Origin: an uncultured Oscillospiraceae bacterium
GTDB taxonomy: Bacteria > Bacillota > Clostridia > Oscillospirales > Oscillospiraceae
Assembly: GCA_947627735.1 (NCBI GenBank)
Contig: CANQXG010000020.1
Span: 1-42,125, forward strand
Direction of reading: 5' to 3'
DNA: 42,125 nt
Part shown: positions 1 to 7,334 of the stretch, one piece after another
Layout of the letters: each line of letters opens with the position of its first letter
How positions within the stretch are numbered: the stretch's first letter is position 1
Position numbers and translations under genes: made by a program
Notes under the pieces: generated by a model
What the model saw: the letters and a program-made list of their open reading frames with translations, nothing else
Told to the model about the DNA's origin: nothing
Database searches by the model: none

Positions 1-115
1 CATCACGGACGAGAGCGTCCTCCGGGCCACGGCGGACACCTGCAACCTCACGGCGGGCTGCTGCAAGAAGTTCGACCAGGAGGAGATATTCCAGCTTTTG
101 AAGGAGTGCCTGTGA
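1..115 (+). CDS. C-terminal fragment of a protein entering from the left edge, possibly iron-type alcohol dehydrogenase
   Basis: An open frame runs in from the window edge (codons start at base 2) and stops at TGA 113-115. The 37 visible residues end in CCKKFDQEEIFQLLKECL. A tail of the form 'small, Gly/Cys, KK, acidic, EEI, LLKECL' resembles the extreme C-terminus of iron-containing alcohol dehydrogenases of Clostridia, but the piece is too short to prove this. Codon use is normal for the window, and the LysR gene promoter starts directly after it. The existence of the reading frame is fairly sure; the function is a guess. Confidence 0.5.
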   Translation, partial: ITDESVLRATADTCNLTAGCCKKFDQEEIFQLLKECL

Positions 116-126
116 AAACAGGAAGA

Positions 127-155
127 TTGCATCATCTACTGTGTTCAGATATAAT
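127..155 (+). promoter_or_regulatory. Promoter of the LysR gene
   Basis: A -35 TTGCAT (127-132) and a perfect -10 TATAAT (150-155) are separated by 17 bp. Transcription would start near 162, leaving a very short leader before the ATG at 177. Confidence 0.75.
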
Positions 156-176
156 GGCGTTGTGGGAGGTGGTGCT

Positions 177-1064
177 ATGCTCAAACAGATCCGGTATTTT
201 CAGGCTGTGGTGCGGCTGGGCAGTTTCAGCAAGGCGGCAGAGGAGTGCTACATCTCCCAATCCGCCATCTCTCAGCAGATCCAGGCGCTGGAGCGAGAGT
301 TGGGCGTCGAGCTTCTGCGCCGGGAGAACCGCCGGTTTTCTCTTACGCCTGCCGGAGAGTATTTTTACAAGAAGAGCCTCCTCCTGACGGCTGATTATGA
401 CCGGCTGTGCCGGGATACAGTACGCCTGGCCAGGGGACAGGATGCCGCACTGCGGGTAGGACGGCTGCGGAGCTATGGTGGCGCGGAGTTCCAGCGCTCG
501 GTGGCGGCGTTCACAACAGGATACCCAACTGTATCCGTGGAAGTGCGAACCGGCAACCACGAGGAACTCTATGAGCTTCTTCGGGACGGAGAAATCGACC
601 TTGCGCTGAACGACCAGCGGCGGGCTTTTTCCGACGAGTATGGCAACGTGATCCTCTCCACGACCGCGTGTCAGATCGAGGTCTCGGCCCACAGTCCCAT
701 CGCACGGCTGGACCGGGTCAATGTGGACGAGCTGGCCAACACGCCCTGCATCCTGGTGGCGTCCAGTTCCCAGCGGCAGACGGAGCAGGTCCATTACCGG
801 GAGGTCTATGGCATCCGGAGCGAGATGCTGTTCGCGGAGGGATTGGAGGAGGCACGGCTCATGGTCGTCGGCGGTCAGGGGTTTCTGCCCGTTGACGGCG
901 GGCAGCGCCCGGAGGAATATGCCGATTTGATAGTGAGCCTGCCTCTGTGTCGGAACGGCGAGCCCTTTCGTGTGAATACCTGCGCCTTTTGGAAAAAGCA
1001 AAACACCAACCGTTTCATAGAGCCATTCATAGCACTTTTGAAGGAACAGTTTGAACAGGAATAA
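177..1064 (+). CDS. LysR-family transcriptional regulator
   Basis: A 295-residue protein with the standard LysR layout: winged helix-turn-helix at about residues 1-60 (KQIRYFQAVVRLGSFSKAA, then QSAISQQIQALERELGVELL) and a periplasmic-binding-protein-like effector domain from about 90 to the end. The start chosen is ATG 177, with GGGAGGTGG seven bases upstream; an in-frame ATG at 141 would begin inside the promoter and adds residues that do not match the family. It precedes, on the same strand, a ferredoxin-type aldo/keto reductase operon and is the obvious candidate regulator for it, as LysR proteins commonly control adjacent genes, though usually divergent ones. The effector cannot be told from sequence. 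Confidence 0.93.
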   Translation: MLKQIRYFQAVVRLGSFSKAAEECYISQSAISQQIQALERELGVELLRRENRRFSLTPAGEYFYKKSLLLTADYDRLCRDTVRLARGQDAALRVGRLRSYGGAEFQRSVAAFTTGYPTVSVEVRTGNHEELYELLRDGEIDLALNDQRRAFSDEYGNVILSTTACQIEVSAHSPIARLDRVNVDELANTPCILVASSSQRQTEQVHYREVYGIRSEMLFAEGLEEARLMVVGGQGFLPVDGGQRPEEYADLIVSLPLCRNGEPFRVNTCAFWKKQNTNRFIEPFIALLKEQFEQE

Positions 1065-1070
1065 ATAACA

Positions 1071-1100
1071 ACGCATCCTTGTCGTGTGGCAGGGGTGCGT
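1071..1100 (+). terminator. Weak hairpin after the LysR gene
   Basis: ACGCATCC (1071-1078) pairs with GGGTGCGT (1093-1100), with one G-T wobble, around a 14-base loop. Only a short T-rich stretch follows, so it may be a weak terminator. Confidence 0.4.
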
Positions 1101-1141
1101 TTCATATCAGTTATACTTATTGAAGATTGCGGAAAGCGGAA

Positions 1142-1170
1142 TTGTTTGAATAAGAAACACTTGCTATAAT
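1142..1170 (+). promoter_or_regulatory. Promoter of the aldo/keto reductase-flavodoxin-SDR operon
   Basis: TTGTTT (1142-1147), a 17-bp spacer and a perfect TATAAT (1165-1170), followed by AAGGAGG (1186-1192) before the ATG at 1201. Confidence 0.75.
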
Positions 1171-1200
1171 TACATCAATAGAATTAAGGAGGACCTGCGG

Positions 1201-2319
1201 ATGGACCGCTTTTATCCCGAGATCAAAAAGAACTTCGGCTTTGGTTGTATGCGCCTGCCCTTGAAGGACGGCGTTGTGGACACAGGGCTGTTCAGCCAGA
1301 TGGTGGACGCCTTTCTGGACGCGGGCTTCAACTATTTCGACACAGCTCATGGCTATGTGAATCAACTGAGTGAGCCTGCGCTGAAGACCTGCCTCACCAG
1401 CCGCTATCCACGGGACCGGTACATACTGACCGACAAGCTGACCAACTTCTTCTTCAAAAAGCAGGAGGACATCCGGCCACTGTTTGAAAGCCAGCTGGCC
1501 GCCTGCGGGGTGGACTATTTCGATTTCTACCTGATGCACGCCCAAAACGCGGCGAATTTTGCCTTTTTCAAGAGTTGCAGGGCATACGAAACGGCGCTGG
1601 AGCTGAAGGCGGAGGGGAAATTCCGGCATTTCGGCATCTCCTTCCACGACACGGCGGACGTACTGGAACAGATATTGACCGAGTACCCCCAGATCGAGGT
1701 GGTGCAGATGCAGCTGAACTACGCCGACTGGGAGGACCCGGCGGTACAGAGCCGCAAATGCTATGAGGTCTGCGAAAAGCACGGCAAGCCCGTGATCGTC
1801 ATGGAGCCGGTAAAGGGCGGCAACCTGGCCCAGCTTCCCGACGACGCCAGAGCCGTGCTGGACGCGCTCCACGGCGGGAGCCCGGCCAGCTACGCCATCC
1901 GCTTTGCCGCCAGCCAACCCAATGTGATGATGGCGCTCTCCGGCATGGGCGATATGGACATGGCTCGGGACAACATCTCCACCATGAAGGACTTTAAGTC
2001 CCTGGACGAAAAAGAACTGGCCGCAGTCATGGCGGTGCGGGACATCTTCCGCAGCAAGCACCTGATCGAATGCACCGCCTGCCGGTACTGCACCGCTGGC
2101 TGCCCCAAGCATATCTCCATTCCGGACCTGTTCGCCTGCCTGAACGCCAAGCGGGTGTTCAACAACTGGAACACGGATTATTACTACAACAACGTCTATA
2201 CCACTGCCAACGGAAAAGCCTCGGACTGCGTCAAATGCGGGAAGTGCGAGAAAGCCTGCCCCCAGCATTTGCCCATCCGGGAGCTGCTGCAGGACGTGGC
2301 GGCGGCGTTTGAAAAGTGA
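1201..2319 (+). CDS. Aldo/keto reductase with C-terminal 2[4Fe-4S] ferredoxin domain
   Basis: A 372-residue fusion. Residues 1-275 form an aldo/keto reductase barrel with the catalytic Asp47 and Tyr52 (FDTAHGY), a Lys in TDK and a His in LMHAQN. The last 85 residues carry two four-cysteine clusters, CTACRYCTAGCP from residue 291 and CVKCGKCEKACP from residue 343. This architecture is common in anaerobes and suggests electrons from ferredoxin-like clusters rather than, or as well as, NADPH; the substrate is unknown. AAGGAGG lies nine bases before the ATG. The flavodoxin gene begins eight bases after its stop, so the two are probably made together and may exchange electrons. Confidence 0.93.
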   Translation: MDRFYPEIKKNFGFGCMRLPLKDGVVDTGLFSQMVDAFLDAGFNYFDTAHGYVNQLSEPALKTCLTSRYPRDRYILTDKLTNFFFKKQEDIRPLFESQLAACGVDYFDFYLMHAQNAANFAFFKSCRAYETALELKAEGKFRHFGISFHDTADVLEQILTEYPQIEVVQMQLNYADWEDPAVQSRKCYEVCEKHGKPVIVMEPVKGGNLAQLPDDARAVLDALHGGSPASYAIRFAASQPNVMMALSGMGDMDMARDNISTMKDFKSLDEKELAAVMAVRDIFRSKHLIECTACRYCTAGCPKHISIPDLFACLNAKRVFNNWNTDYYYNNVYTTANGKASDCVKCGKCEKACPQHLPIRELLQDVAAAFEK

Positions 2320-2327
2320 GGGAGAGT

Positions 2328-2846
2328 ATGGGTAAGAATTTGATCATCTATTATTCCCGCAAGGGAGAAAACTACTTCAACGGCTCCATCTGCTCCATCC
2401 CCAAGGGCAACACGGAGATCGTGGCCGAATACATCCAGAAGGCCGTGGGCGGCGATCTCTTTGAGATAGAGACCGTGCGGGAATACAGCGCCGATTACAC
2501 GGAATGCACCCGCGAGGCCCAGGACGAACTGCGCGCCCACGCAAGGCCGGAGCTGAAACGGTATCTGGACAGCCTGGACGGATATGACAACGTGTTTGTC
2601 TGCGGCCCCTGCTGGTGGGGCACCTTCCCCATGGCGGTGTTCACCCAGCTTGAGCGGCTGGATTGGACGGGCAAGCACGTTATGCCGGTTATGACCCATG
2701 AGGGCAGCGGGCTGGGAAGCTGTGAGCGGGACCTGAAAAAGACCTGTGCCGGGGCTTCCTTTGGCAAGGGTCTGGCCGTTCACGGTGCGGACGCCGCCCG
2801 GTCCGAGGCCGCCGTGGCGGCATGGGCAAAGAAAGCGGTACACTGA
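2328..2846 (+). CDS. Cytoplasmic flavodoxin-like protein
   Basis: A 172-residue flavodoxin fold. The first strand (NLIIYYS) leads into the FMN phosphate region, but the usual short TxTGxT loop is replaced by about 14 extra residues before GNTEIVAEYI, a feature of the Flavodoxin_4-type group. CGPCWWGTFP at about residues 92-101 is the typical ring-stacking segment. There is no signal peptide, so it works in the cytoplasm, unlike its relative at 5796. The chosen start is ATG 2328, preceded by GAGGGAGAG; an upstream GTG at 2316 would overlap the previous stop and lacks a ribosome site. It is the middle gene of a three-gene redox operon and may carry electrons for the neighbouring reductase. Confidence 0.88.
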   Translation: MGKNLIIYYSRKGENYFNGSICSIPKGNTEIVAEYIQKAVGGDLFEIETVREYSADYTECTREAQDELRAHARPELKRYLDSLDGYDNVFVCGPCWWGTFPMAVFTQLERLDWTGKHVMPVMTHEGSGLGSCERDLKKTCAGASFGKGLAVHGADAARSEAAVAAWAKKAVH

Positions 2847-2861
2847 AAGGAAACGAACACA

Positions 2862-3689
2862 ATGAAAAAAGAAGTCCTTATTGTAGCTGGCGCGGGACAG
2901 ATCAGCTTGGCTATTGCCCGGCGGGTGGGCTTTGGGAAAAAGATCATCCTGGGCAACCGCAGTCTGGACAAGGGTGAGGCCATGGCGAAGCTGATGAACG
3001 AGGCAGGCTTCGACGTGACTGCCGTGAAAATGGACCTGGGCAAAAAAGAGGATATCCTCCATCTGGTGGAGGAAGCCCAGAAGTACGGTGAGATTACCGG
3101 GCTTGTGAATGGAGCAGGCGTGTCCCCCAGCCAGGCCCCCATTGAAGCGATCCTGCAGGTGGACCTATACGGCACCGCAGTGCTGCTGGAGGAAGTGGGC
3201 AAGGTCATCGCGGAAGGCGGCAGCGGCGTCACCATCTCCAGCCAGAGCGGTCATCGTATGCCCGCCCTTACCCCGGAGCAGGACGAACTGCTGGCCACCA
3301 CGCCGGTGGACGAGCTGCTCTCATTGGAGATGCTCCAGCCTGAGAATATCCGGGACACCCTTCATGCCTACCAGATGGCCAAGCGGTGCAACGAAAAGCG
3401 CACCATGGCCGAGGCGGTAAAGTGGGGCAAACGTGGAGCAAGGATCAACGACATCGCCCCCGGCATCATCGTGACGCCTCTGGCCATCGACGAGTTCAAC
3501 GGTCCTCGCGGGGACTTTTACAAAAATATGTTCGCCAACTGCCCTGCTGGCCGGCCCGGTACGGCGGACGAGGTTGCAAACGTGGCGGAACTTCTGATGG
3601 GGCCTGCTGGCGCGTTCATCACCGGCTCTACGATCCTCATCGACGGCGGCGCGACCGCAAGCTATTACTATGGCCCGCTGAAACCTTGA
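2862..3689 (+). CDS. Short-chain dehydrogenase/reductase
   Basis: A 275-residue SDR. The N-terminal cofactor loop reads AGAGQIS at residues 9-15 rather than the standard TGxxxGIG, then come LVNGAG, the catalytic Ser region TISSQSG, and Tyr170/Lys174 in YQMAK. The C-terminal ITGSTILIDGGA is typical of the classical family. The altered glycine loop resembles a group of 'SDR family' proteins of Clostridia whose substrate is not established. GAAAGGAAACG precedes the ATG. It is the last gene of the operon from 1201, and its stop overlaps a TTGACT (3686-3691) that may help the next promoter. Confidence 0.9.
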   Translation: MKKEVLIVAGAGQISLAIARRVGFGKKIILGNRSLDKGEAMAKLMNEAGFDVTAVKMDLGKKEDILHLVEEAQKYGEITGLVNGAGVSPSQAPIEAILQVDLYGTAVLLEEVGKVIAEGGSGVTISSQSGHRMPALTPEQDELLATTPVDELLSLEMLQPENIRDTLHAYQMAKRCNEKRTMAEAVKWGKRGARINDIAPGIIVTPLAIDEFNGPRGDFYKNMFANCPAGRPGTADEVANVAELLMGPAGAFITGSTILIDGGATASYYYGPLKP

Positions 3690-3701
3690 CTGCACACCTG
3701 G

Positions 3702-3758
3702 AGGTATAAACCTTATAACATTTCGAGACTTCTGTTTTCCGCGACTTGCCGGTACAAT
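3702..3758 (+). promoter_or_regulatory. Promoter and putative operator of the second aldo/keto reductase (repeat copy A)
   Basis: A 33-bp sequence (3702-3734), starting AGGTATAAACC and ending TCGAGACTTCTG, recurs before the cupin operon at 4670-4702 with 28 of 33 positions identical. In both copies the last bases form a poor -35 (TTCTGT, 3730-3735) exactly 17 bp from a good -10 (TACAAT, 3753-3758). A weak -35 beside a conserved upstream block is the usual look of an activator-dependent promoter. AGGTATAAACCT is itself a near-palindrome. Confidence 0.6.
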
Positions 3759-3793
3759 GGGACCATCAAATAACGACAAAGGAGCGCGGAACA

Positions 3794-4648
3794 ATGAGCG
3801 AGAAAAAGACCATCACCCTTAATAACGGCGTGGAGATGCCCCTGGTGGGTATCGGCACCTTTATGATGAGCCCGAACGACGCGGAGGCCGCGGCCCTGAG
3901 CGCCCTCACCAGCGGCTATCAGCTCATCGACACGGCCAACGCCTACATGAACGAGAAGGCCGTGGGCCGGGCCATGAAACGCTCCGGCCTGCCTCGGAAG
4001 GACATCTTCCTGGAAACCAAGCTCTGGCCCGCTTTCTATGAGCAGGCGGACGCCGTGGAAAAGACCCTGGCCCGGCTGGACACGGACTACATCGACCTTC
4101 TGCTGATCCACCAGCCCGCGGGCAACTATGTGGCCGGCTACCGGCTCATGGAGAAGGCGTACAAGGAGGGCAAGGTCCGGGCCATCGGTCTTTCCAACTT
4201 CACCGTTGAGCAGATCAAGGAGATCTTGGCGGTGTGCGAGATCAAGCCCGCTATCCTCCAGACCGAGGTCCACCCCTACTCCCAGGAGAAGGAGCTGAAG
4301 GCGTTTCTGGCCAAAGAGGGCATCGTCATCCAGGCGTGGTATCCCCTGGGCCACGGGGACAAGGCGCTGCAGGCCGAGCCGGTGTTCACGGACCTGGCCC
4401 AGAAGTACGGCAAGTCCACCGCCCAGATCATCCTGCGCTGGCACGTCCAGTCCGGGAACATCGTCATCCCCGGCTCCCGGAACCCGGACCACATCCGGGC
4501 CAACGCGGACCTGTTCGACTTCGCCCTGACGGACGGGGAGATGGCCGCCATTGAGCTGGTGAACAGGGACAAGCGGTACTACCACAGCACCCCGGAGATG
4601 CTGGCGGGCTACGCATCCATGGTCCCGCCCGTGGACGAGCAGAAATAA
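3794..4648 (+). CDS. Aldo/keto reductase (2,5-diketo-gluconate reductase type)
   Basis: A 284-residue single-domain AKR with the complete catalytic tetrad: Asp46 and Tyr51 (IDTANAY), Lys76 (LETKLWP) and His106 (LLIHQP). The signatures MPLVGIGT, GLSNF and the C-terminal NADPH motif IPGSRNPDHI are present. It reduces a carbonyl compound with NAD(P)H; the substrate is unknown. The start is ATG 3794, with AAAGGAG ten bases upstream; an upstream in-frame ATG at 3746 lies inside the promoter. The gene has its own promoter and shares a 33-bp upstream element with the surface operon that follows, so the two probably answer the same signal. Confidence 0.94.
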   Translation: MSEKKTITLNNGVEMPLVGIGTFMMSPNDAEAAALSALTSGYQLIDTANAYMNEKAVGRAMKRSGLPRKDIFLETKLWPAFYEQADAVEKTLARLDTDYIDLLLIHQPAGNYVAGYRLMEKAYKEGKVRAIGLSNFTVEQIKEILAVCEIKPAILQTEVHPYSQEKELKAFLAKEGIVIQAWYPLGHGDKALQAEPVFTDLAQKYGKSTAQIILRWHVQSGNIVIPGSRNPDHIRANADLFDFALTDGEMAAIELVNRDKRYYHSTPEMLAGYASMVPPVDEQK

Positions 4649-4669
4649 ACAAAGCGAGTATAAACCCAA

Positions 4670-4726
4670 AGGTATAAACCCACTAACAGATCGAGACTTC
4701 TGATGAGGTCTCGATCATTTTATAAT
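4670..4726 (+). promoter_or_regulatory. Putative operator and upstream promoter of the cupin operon (repeat copy B)
   Basis: Second copy of the 33-bp element (4670-4702), again followed by TTCTGA, 17 bp and TATAAT (4721-4726). Here the right part also forms a perfect 9-bp inverted repeat, GATCGAGAC (4689-4697) with GTCTCGATC (4708-4716) and ATTTTAT after it, so it could also end transcription of the reductase gene. Confidence 0.55.
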
Positions 4727-4747
4727 AGCGGTAGAACCGCTATTATA
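4721..4747. promoter_or_regulatory. Perfect 12-bp palindrome over the -10 region
   Basis: TATAATAGCGGT (4721-4732) and ACCGCTATTATA (4736-4747) are perfect inverted arms around AGA. The left arm contains the putative -10 TATAAT, so a protein bound here would block it. It may instead form a hairpin in RNA. Confidence 0.5.
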
Positions 4748-4760
4748 CATCAAGATACCG

Positions 4761-4794
4761 GTCGCGCTCCCGGCTGACGCCGGAACCGCGCGAC
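4761..4794. repeat. Nested GC-rich hairpin upstream of the cupin gene
   Basis: Outer arms GTCGCGC (4761-4767) and GCGCGAC (4788-4794) enclose inner arms CCGGC (4770-4774) and GCCGG (4779-4783) with loop TGAC. The inner 14 bases are the reverse complement of part of the palindrome mosaic at 18996-19009. A second TATAAT (4799-4804) lies just after it. Confidence 0.5.
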
Positions 4795-4804
4795 ATGGTA
4801 TAAT
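4774..4804 (+). promoter_or_regulatory. Possible proximal promoter of the cupin operon with 19-bp spacer
   Basis: TATAAT at 4799-4804 is perfect. The best -35 is CTGACG (4774-4779), 19 bp away, a spacing normally poor without an activator of MerR type. The hairpin overlaps this -35. Confidence 0.4.
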
Positions 4805-4835
4805 ATGCTTAGGATCAGGAATGGAGGGAAATGGA

Positions 4836-5774
4836 ATGCTCAGACCACACCGGGTGTTGGCTGCCGTTCTTGCAGCCGTGCTGGTCTTTATAAGCTGCGG
4901 GAGCGCCGCAGCCGCAGCCAGCGGCGTGGAGACGGGGAAAGACGACCTCACATTCCCCATCGGAATGGCGATGGGAAGCGGCTTTACCGGAACAGCTTAT
5001 CTTGCACAAATGATCCCCTACGATCAGATATATCATTTCCCCCAGACCAACAACGTGGCCTTTGAGTCCGGCGCACGGAGCGGCTGGCATACCCACGGCG
5101 GCATGGTCATTCTCGTCACCGGCGGCGTGGGCTATTACCAGGAGGAAGGTAAGCCGGCCCAAATCATCCGGGAGGGCGACGTGATCCAATGCCGGGAAGG
5201 CGTGAAACACTGGCACGGGGCCACGCCGGACAGCTGGTTTTCCCAGATGGTCATTTATGACGCCACATACCAGGGCGGCGGGAACGATGAGCCGGTGACG
5301 GACGAGTATTACAACGCCCTGGAAGCCGTGGAGTATGAGAGCCGCGCGGAGAACGACGGCTCATTCATGTTCCCCAAGGCGGAGACCGCTATGAACTCGC
5401 CGACCTTCAGCGGCCCGGCCTATGTGTCCACGCTTTTGGGCTCTGACAATGTGGCCGGCGCGCCCAGCCTGCACTATGTCGTGTTTGAGCCCGGCGTGGT
5501 CAATAACTGGCACACCCATGAGGGCGGCCAGATCCTGATCGCCACAGATGGGATCGGTTATCACCAGATCGAGGGAGAGCCGGTGGAGGTCCTCTATCCT
5601 GGGGATGTGGCTTTCTGCCCGCCCGGCGTGAAACACTGGCATGGCGGCAGCGCAGACACGTCCTTTGCACATATCACAGTCAACACGAACCCGGAGATGA
5701 CGGGCCTGGAATGGTTCGACCGCATCTCTGACGAGGAATACGCACAGCTCCCGGCAGAAAAGCCGGAAGCGTGA
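4836..5774 (+). CDS. Exported double-cupin protein
   Basis: A 312-residue protein with an N-terminal export signal (basic LRPHR, hydrophobic stretch, then a Cys and an Ala-rich cleavage region; FISC is a poor lipobox, so either a lipoprotein or a secreted protein). Two tandem cupin domains follow. Each has the metal motif WHTH (His85/His87 and His226/His228) and a closing GVKHWHG, so both metal sites look intact. Similar double cupins accompany carboxymuconolactone-decarboxylase-type enzymes; the reaction is unknown. The start is ATG 4836, with GGAGGG seven bases upstream; an ATG at 4821 has no ribosome site. It is the first gene of a five-gene surface operon. Confidence 0.88.
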   Translation: MLRPHRVLAAVLAAVLVFISCGSAAAAASGVETGKDDLTFPIGMAMGSGFTGTAYLAQMIPYDQIYHFPQTNNVAFESGARSGWHTHGGMVILVTGGVGYYQEEGKPAQIIREGDVIQCREGVKHWHGATPDSWFSQMVIYDATYQGGGNDEPVTDEYYNALEAVEYESRAENDGSFMFPKAETAMNSPTFSGPAYVSTLLGSDNVAGAPSLHYVVFEPGVVNNWHTHEGGQILIATDGIGYHQIEGEPVEVLYPGDVAFCPPGVKHWHGGSADTSFAHITVNTNPEMTGLEWFDRISDEEYAQLPAEKPEA

Positions 5775-5795
5775 GAACAACAGGAGGGCACCAAA

Positions 5796-6512
5796 ATGCA
5801 AATGCAGAAAACACGTTTTATCGCCGGGCTTTTGGCGCTGGTGATGGTACTGGCCCTGACGGCCTGCGGGAAAGCTGCCGCCGCGGAGAATGCGCCCACC
5901 GCCGCGCCCCAGAGCACTGAAGCGGCGCAGGCGGCGGACGGGACAGCGGAGGAGAATAGCGCGACCGACGGAGGCAATATCCTGGTCGCCTATTTCACCG
6001 CGGCTGAAAACAGCGGCGTGGACGCCGTGTCCTCCGCCAGCGTGGTCACAGTGGACGATACCGCCAAGGGCGTGTCCCAGGCCGTGGCGGACATGATCGC
6101 GGAGCGGACAGGCGGCGAGCTTTTCTCCATCCAGACCAGCGTGGTGTACCCCGCCGATATGGGCGAGCTGATCGACTATGTGGCCGAGGAGCAGGACGCC
6201 GGCGTGCTTCCCGAACTGACGACCCACATCGAGGACCTGGACGCCTACGACACGGTGTTCGTGGGCTTCCCCATCTGGTGGTACGATATGCCCCAGGTGA
6301 TGTATTCCTTCTTTGAGGAGTACGACTTTGCGGGCAAGACCATCATCCCCTTCACCGTTCACAATGGCAGCCGTCTTTCCGGCACACCGGCCACCATCCA
6401 GGAGCTGGAGCCGGAGGCCACGGTGATCCAGGACGGCTTTACCGTCAGCCATCAGAACGCTGCAGAAGCGGCGGAGGACGTGGCCGCGTGGCTGGACGGC
6501 CTGGGCTACTGA
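5796..6512 (+). CDS. Flavodoxin-like lipoprotein, outer face of the membrane
   Basis: A 238-residue protein. Residues 1-23 are a lipoprotein signal with lipobox LTAC (Cys24), followed by an Ala/Glu-rich linker to about residue 60 and a flavodoxin fold (ILVAYFT, ELIDYVAEEQDA, VFVGFPIWWYDMP, IIPFTVHNGS). As in the cytoplasmic relative at 2328, the FMN phosphate loop is interrupted by an insertion, here about 24 residues (ENSG to DTAKG). A flavodoxin anchored outside the cell cannot meet cytoplasmic reductases, so it needs an electron donor in the membrane or envelope; the DUF4405 protein encoded in the same operon is one candidate. GGAGGG precedes the ATG. Other family members are widespread in gut Clostridia without a known role. 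Confidence 0.88.
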   Translation: MQMQKTRFIAGLLALVMVLALTACGKAAAAENAPTAAPQSTEAAQAADGTAEENSATDGGNILVAYFTAAENSGVDAVSSASVVTVDDTAKGVSQAVADMIAERTGGELFSIQTSVVYPADMGELIDYVAEEQDAGVLPELTTHIEDLDAYDTVFVGFPIWWYDMPQVMYSFFEEYDFAGKTIIPFTVHNGSRLSGTPATIQELEPEATVIQDGFTVSHQNAAEAAEDVAAWLDGLGY

Positions 6513-6514
6513 CG

Positions 6515-7312
6515 ATGGTGCGGAGGCTCATATCCGCCGTGCTGGCTGCGGGGCTTCTCTGCGCCTGTGGACCTGTCGACATTGCCGCCACAGAGGACTA
6601 TACCACCGGCCAGTTCATCCGTGGAAACTTGCTGGAGAGCACCGAGGGCGAGATACATTACAGCTATTGGCTGCCAGACGGCTACGACGGAGAGAGGGAA
6701 TATCCTCTGATGATGACCCTGCCCGGCTACGGCGGGATGTGGTTCGGAGAGGATTCAGAGGGGACCAACCTGCGGGAGAGGGGCGTATCTGTCTGGACAG
6801 AGATCGACGAACCCATGATCGTGGTCTCGCCCCAGGTCACGGACTGGCACGACACCTCCGCCCGGCAGACCATCGAGCTGACGGAGTATTTTCTTGAAAA
6901 CTTCGCCGTGGACAGGACCCGCGTGTACGGCGCGGGCTATTCGGCGGGCGGCGAAACCATGTCCAGGGTCATGGGGATGCGCCCGGACCTGTTCGCGGCA
7001 TATCTGCACGGAGCCTCCCAATGGGACGGAGAATTTGCCCCGGCTGCCCAGAGCAAAACGGCAGTTTACATCTTCATGGGTGAGCATGACGAATACTACG
7101 GCTCGGACAGAGCGCGGGAGGCATACGACGGGCTGCTGGAGGCATACCGTCAGACCGGCCTTGACGATGAGGAAATAGACGAGCTCCTGCGGCTATGGAT
7201 ACCGGACGACGCATGGTTCGCTGACCGAGGCATCACGAATCAACACGGCGGCGGGAACATGCTGTTTGAGGAAGAACGCATCCAGGAGTGGCTCCTGGAA
7301 CAGAGCCGATAA
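6515..7312 (+). CDS. Lipoprotein alpha/beta hydrolase (esterase)
   Basis: A 265-residue protein with a lipobox LCAC (Cys18) and an alpha/beta hydrolase fold of the feruloyl-esterase/polyhydroxybutyrate-depolymerase style: LPGYGG oxyanion region, GYSAGG with nucleophile Ser143, an acidic residue near GEHDEYYG, and a likely His in NQHGGG near the end. It hydrolyses an ester or peptide bond at the cell surface; the substrate is unknown. The start is ATG 6515, two bases after the stop of the flavodoxin gene, so translation is probably coupled; a GTG at 6488 would overlap that gene. The ribosome site is weak, in keeping with coupling. Confidence 0.85.
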   Translation: MVRRLISAVLAAGLLCACGPVDIAATEDYTTGQFIRGNLLESTEGEIHYSYWLPDGYDGEREYPLMMTLPGYGGMWFGEDSEGTNLRERGVSVWTEIDEPMIVVSPQVTDWHDTSARQTIELTEYFLENFAVDRTRVYGAGYSAGGETMSRVMGMRPDLFAAYLHGASQWDGEFAPAAQSKTAVYIFMGEHDEYYGSDRAREAYDGLLEAYRQTGLDDEEIDELLRLWIPDDAWFADRGITNQHGGGNMLFEEERIQEWLLEQSR

Positions 7313-7334
7313 AACAAATCTTAAAGGAGGATCT

